Assembly: GCF_009727055.1 (NCBI RefSeq)
Contig: NC_052355.1
Coordinates: 6,900,505-6,964,504, forward strand
From: Benincasa hispida
Lineage: Eukaryota > Streptophyta > Magnoliopsida > Cucurbitales > Cucurbitaceae
Reading direction: 5' to 3'
DNA length: 64,000 bases
Shown here: positions 59,864-64,000 of the stretch, piece after piece
Layout: the number at the start of each line of letters is the position of its first letter
How positions within the stretch are numbered: the first letter of the stretch is position 1
Notes under the pieces: generated by a model
Seen by the model: only the letters and a program-made list of their open reading frames with translations
What the model was told of the DNA's origin: nothing
Database searches by the model: none
Translations under genes and position numbers: made by a program

Positions 59864-62442
59864 TTAATGTTTAAAATTTCCAACGGCAAGACCACCCAAT
59901 AATTGAGGGCGCTGAGAAACCATCCAACTCACATTATGTAAGCCACCATCACCACGATCTTTCCAAAAGAATTTTCTAACCAACTTAGTATCAAGGCAAC
60001 CAATAATAGAGGAGGGGGCTTGAAACAAAGACAAATAATAAGTTGGAAAGGCTAGAGAGAGTGGCTTGAATGAGAGTGTGATAGCCCCCTTCCGATATAT
60101 AAGCATATTTCCAATTATGGAACTTATGCTGAACTCTCAACCACGGGCTGCCAAAACAAAACAGACTTAGAATTGTCACCCAAAGGAAGTTCTAAATAAG
60201 ATGCAGGCCAGAAACCTCTTTTGCAACAAAAAGAACGCAGCAACCAATCAAAATCAGAGTCTAAAACATGAATCCCAAGGAGCTCACTCTTAGCAAGATT
60301 GATTTTAAGCCTCGAAACACATTAAAAAATGTGGCCAATGTGAAACAAGTTCTGTAAGGCAGATCTCTCGGCAGTTGAGAACAATAAGGTGTTGTCAGCA
60401 AACTGTAAGTGAGTCAGAGAAAAATCCAAATGACCAATAGGATGAGCAACAGTAAGACCCAATGCAAAATTGTGGTCAAGAAGACGACTCAGACAATCAG
60501 TAACTAATATAAATAAGAATGGAGAGAAAGGGTTCCCTATCTTATGCCATGTGAAGGAATAATCTTGCCATGAGGGCGGCCATTAACAATGATGGAATAA
60601 TTCACACTAGTTATGTAACCTCTGATCCAAGTGCGCCAATGATAACCAAATCCTTTTATCTGAAGAATAGAACCAAGAAAATACCAATCAACCGTATCAA
60701 AGGCTTTCTCAAGGTCCAAGTTTAAAACAAACTTGGTTTATTCCTCAATGTCCAATCATCAACAAGCTCATTAACCATCAAAGAGGCATCAAGACTCTAT
60801 CTGCTAGCCACAAAAGCAAGCTGCTTAGCAGCAATGGTGAATGAAGAACCTTCTTCAGACGATTTGATAAAACACGGGCAATAATCTTGTAAGCACATTG
60901 AATAAGACTAATAGGTCAATAGTCAGAAATAGATCTCAAGTCAACCTTCTTGAGAATTAGACAGATATAAGTCTCATTTAGCTTCACATTAATAACCTCA
61001 GGCATATAAAAATCATTAATAACATCATATCAAATTTAAGGGTAGTCTAGAAAAACCTGAAAAACTCAGCTGTAAAACCATCTGGTCCAGGGGATTTACT
61101 AACACCAAAGGAGGAAACAATAGCAAAAACCTCTTCTTCAATAAAAGGACGCTCAAGATCCATGACTTGAGGGGAAGAAATAGGATTCCACTCAAGATTA
61201 GTTGGAAGAAAACGTTGACCCATGTCTTTTGTGAAGAGAGGTGAATAAAGTGACAAAAATTTGGTATCCATATCATGAGAAGTCAAAAGACTATTGCCAT
61301 ACCTGGAGAGAATTTCTATAATGGACGACTTACTGCAGCAGGCAGCAACAATTCTGTGGAAAAATCAGGTATTTTCATCACCCTCAAGAAGCCATTTCAG
61401 CTTACAATGCTGCTGCCAATTAATGTGATCTTGAATGGTCAAGTTTTCAATCTGTTCACGAAGCAGGCGACGTCGTATTAGTTGATCCTCATTAAGAGCA
61501 CCTTTATCTTCCAGATCATCTAAATTGGTTAACTGGAGACAAGAGAAGGAAGATTATAAACAGCACTATGCTGAGCATTATTCCAATCACGAATAATATT
61601 TTTCAAACCCTAAAGCTTCAACATAAAACCATGGCCCAACCAGCCATCAATAGATAGATGGGAATTCCACCAATTCTCGACCAAGGAATGGAAAGAAGAC
61701 ACCTGTATAGCCAAGAGTTCTCAAATCTAAAGGGACAAGGGCCCCAATCAATATTGCTAGAAGATAAGACCAATGGGAAATGATCAGATATGATGTGATC
61801 CAATCGCTTGAGAGTAACTGTTCCAAATTTACAAAGACAATTCTCAGTAAGCAAAAACCGATCAAGAAGAGAGATATTGTATAGGACCAGAGCTCGACCA
61901 CGTAAAGCAACCATTCGACAAAGGAATATCCCGTAATTGATAATCAGATATCCATTGATTGAAGGTATGCATACTAGAGGAAATTGTTCTGTCATGTGAT
62001 TTTTCCCAAGATCATCTAGTGATATTGAAGTCACCACCACCAATTGTCACCTCCCAAACCAGCTAAATGGTCAAGTTCTTGCCAAAAATCAGCTCGAAAA
62101 GCATTACCAGGGGGCTATAAATTGTCGAAAGCCAAAAAGAAAAACCATCAGTCAGTGATACATGAATTGAAATGGAAAAGTGGCCCTGTATAACCTCGAG
62201 GATTGAGAAATCAGGCTCACTCCATAAAATAAGAATACTCCTTAACATATCAATAGCATCCAAAGCAGTCCAGCCAATAAAGGAAGAGCTCCATATGGAT
62301 TTATAATCGATGATGAATCAACAGATGACAATTTTGTCTCTTGTAGGAGGGCAATACCAGGGTTATGTTGTTGAATAAGCTTCCTAACCAAAGCACGCTT
62401 CCGCCAAGAATTAAGACTACGGACATTCCAAGTGAATCTCAT
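59864..62442 (-). pseudogene. LINE ORF2 (endonuclease + RT) with mutated catalytic box
   Basis: Start MRFTWNVRSLNSWRKRALVR (APE-type). RT motifs: SPGPDGFTAEF (about 61095-61060), MDLEKAFDTVDWYFL (60719 on), and LQFADNTLLF with the box at 60402-60391. The box reads FADN instead of FADD: codon AAC replaces a GAC/GAT at the second catalytic Asp. The tail keeps GIPTYYLSLFQAPSS-type and KFFWKDRGDGG pieces. Many stops and frameshifts. Confidence 0.82.
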
Positions 62443-62449
62443 GGATTCT

Positions 62450-64000
62450 CAGATGATCCCTCCCTAATAACCAAGGTGGCAGGTTTATCGTAGTGGATTG
62501 AAGAAAAAAGGCCTTGTAATTCCCTTTGAAGCTTGGGTTTTTTGCTAGTAGTATGCGTGATTCTTTTGTTTTTGGGATTAAGAGGAGAGAGAGAAGGAAT
62601 AGCCATAACACAAAAACCATGTAAGGACAATAAAGAAGCCAAGTCATGAAGACTAATGGGTAAGGAGGGTGGAGAAGATGACGATGGTTGATTAATTGGG
62701 TGAAGGACATTTAATGGGGAGTCGGAACCATGGTTAACCAGGGAGGTAGATGGGGAATTTTGATTGGGCCTCAAGTTTGGTGGAAGAAGGGGAAGAGAGT
62801 GAATTGGCAAATGGTTGGCATCACCCAGTTGATCGCCAAAAATGGCCATATCAAGGGCTAAGCGATGAATTCATCTTTCTTGGTGGGGCTGGAAAGATAA
62901 CCCTTTGTATCAGAACCGGTAAGGAAAGTTTGGTTTGTTGGCTGGGGTGGAGTTTAGAAAACTAGCGTGTAAAGTGGTGGGGCCCTCACGGAAAGTGACT
63001 GCGGAGAGAGAAGGTTATGAAAAAGAGGGTGAGGCCAAGTTGGAAGGGCTGGTATGCTGGTTTTGGAAACTAAAAGATGAGGTTGACTTGGGTGAAGTAA
63101 TGTGGCTAGGGTTTGCGGCTGAAGTGGGGGAAGGTAAAGGTTCAGATGGTGGGCCAACAAATTGGTCATTTAAGGAAAGGGAGGGAGGAAGATTTATATT
63201 CTCCATATTCATAGGAGATTCGGTCAAAGGAGGAAGATTTATATTCTCCATAATTATAGGAGATTCGGTCAAAGGATCAAGATATGGGGAGAAAGAGGGA
63301 GAGATCGATTGTTTGAATTCAAAAGCTATTGACTTGCCTTTTTCACTTAGACGAGAATCAATTAGATCCACTTTTTCAGCAACCCCTTTAATGCTATTTC
63401 CTTGTGGAGAGAGAGAAACATAACCCTGAAATCCGGCACCGACAGGTTAAATTCTCGCTAGAGTTTCATCGGCAGCCAACTCTTTGGGTTGACTAATTTC
63501 ATATGGAATAAATCCTCGCTTGTTTTCCTTGATCTTCAGGCGAGCAAAAGAAAGAACCAAGCCACGTTCAGTTTGATTTGAAGGTTGTACAAATCTGCCA
63601 CACATATCACCAATGTACCTAAAGATGGCTTCGATCCAGTGAGTAATTGGGAGATGAAACACATCAATCTAGCCTCCACATGATGCAACCATTTGTTGTT
63701 GGAAAGATAAGGGTACGTATGGAGAGATAAACTTAAGTTTCAAAGGACCGATGGTAGTCCAATCCGAGTTGGCACATGGTTTTTGAGAAATATCCAAGCT
63801 ACAAACGTGCAGCAGAGCTTTGACATCAGAGATGGGATTGATAGTACAACGAGGTGATAGATAAGATTGGAGAGAGTCTCGGATAGCCAATCATGAATCA
63901 GTAATTGCAAACCGTTGAATCACCATAGCTTGCCAATCGAACTGTGGTAGCAAAGGGGTTGGAGAGACATGTAAAGCACCAGGATTTGATGGGGGAATGT
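62450..64000 (-). pseudogene. LINE ORF1 (second family), broken
   Basis: From the edge: DWQAMVIQRFAITDS, a stop, then LAIRDSLQSYLSPRCTINP, KALLHVCSLDISQKPC, a stop near 63669, and VFHLPITHWIEAIFRYIGDMCGRF. This is the plant LINE ORF1 layout. It is followed by a long Ser/Pro-rich tail (63371-62439) with a 45-bp tandem duplication of the TESPxxMENINLPP segment at about 63186-63275. The N-terminus lies beyond the window. Confidence 0.7.

Larger units (their letters stand above)
59864..64000 (-). mobile_element. Second LINE family, 3'-truncated, continues past the window end
   Basis: Minus strand: ORF1 from the window edge to about 62500, ORF2 from 62442 to 59864. ORF2 stops after GGLAVGNFKH, in the middle of the post-RT region, where the other LINE begins. 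Loss of the 3' end is unusual for LINEs, which normally lose the 5' end. The sequence differs clearly from the intron 1 family. Confidence 0.8.

Noticed and set aside
62935..63423. 162-codon plus-strand frame
   Set aside because: It is antisense to the LINE ORF1 tail, and its repeats mirror the ORF1 duplication.
63970..64000. Plus-strand CKAPGFDGG reading, like a LINE RT motif
   Set aside because: The minus strand here continues LINE ORF1 in a longer, consistent frame; nine codons at the edge are too few.
1..64000. CRISPR arrays, rRNA or tRNA genes, operons, viral genomes, or a novel defence-like system
   Set aside because: No regular spacer repeats, no rRNA or tRNA sequence, and no gene cluster beyond two ordinary plant genes and retrotransposons.

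Overview
This window is plant nuclear DNA, most likely from a eudicot. It holds two host genes split by many GT-AG introns and a dense load of LTR (Ty1/copia, Ty3/gypsy) and non-LTR (LINE) retrotransposons. The repeat style reminds me of cucurbits, but that is an impression, not a test. Nearly all long open frames are decayed retrotransposon pieces.

Host gene 1 (+ strand, 11296-40236) is a complete ten-exon SEC12-like gene encoding 408 residues: WD40 propeller, SEC12-type glycine-rich loop, one C-terminal membrane anchor. Its introns are swollen. Intron 1 (8.6 kb) holds a near-full-length LINE with a 13-bp target-site duplication (TSD) and an older antisense LINE relic. Intron 2 holds a 413-bp 5'-truncated LINE with an 11-bp TSD. 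Intron 5 (14.9 kb) holds a Ty3/gypsy element (TSD ACATC), a LINE relic interrupted by an antisense retroposon (15-bp TSD), and a Ty1/copia element (TSD AAATA).

Host gene 2 (- strand, 56968 down to 49010) is the 3' part of a uridine-kinase/P-loop family gene with a CYTH-like region, a coiled coil and a C-terminal membrane anchor. Ten exons join in frame. The 5' exons, including the P-loop, are not in the window; beyond 56968 lie more than 7 kb of intron-like DNA and LINEs. From memory, Arabidopsis At2g01460 and At2g01470 are the same pair of neighbours. The two genes converge, and the space between them holds a minus-strand copia element (41342-47190, TSD TATGC) carrying a 2.0-kb non-coding insert that looks like a solo LTR (TSD GTACT).

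Layout: 1-10.5 kb, fragmented copia elements on both strands, an inserted 2-kb LTR, and an assembly scar (one N between two identical 84-bp copies at 5320); 11.3-40.2 kb, gene 1 and its intronic elements; 41.3-47.2 kb, copia with nested insert; 49.0-57.0 kb, gene 2 with a LINE ORF1 relic in an intron; 57.6-64.0 kb, three LINE fragments, including one that has lost its whole reverse transcriptase and one with a mutated catalytic motif.

I found no operon-like cluster, CRISPR array, rRNA or tRNA gene, and no sign of an undescribed system. The interest lies in nested insertion history, catalytic-site losses, and long introns whose exons remain intact.
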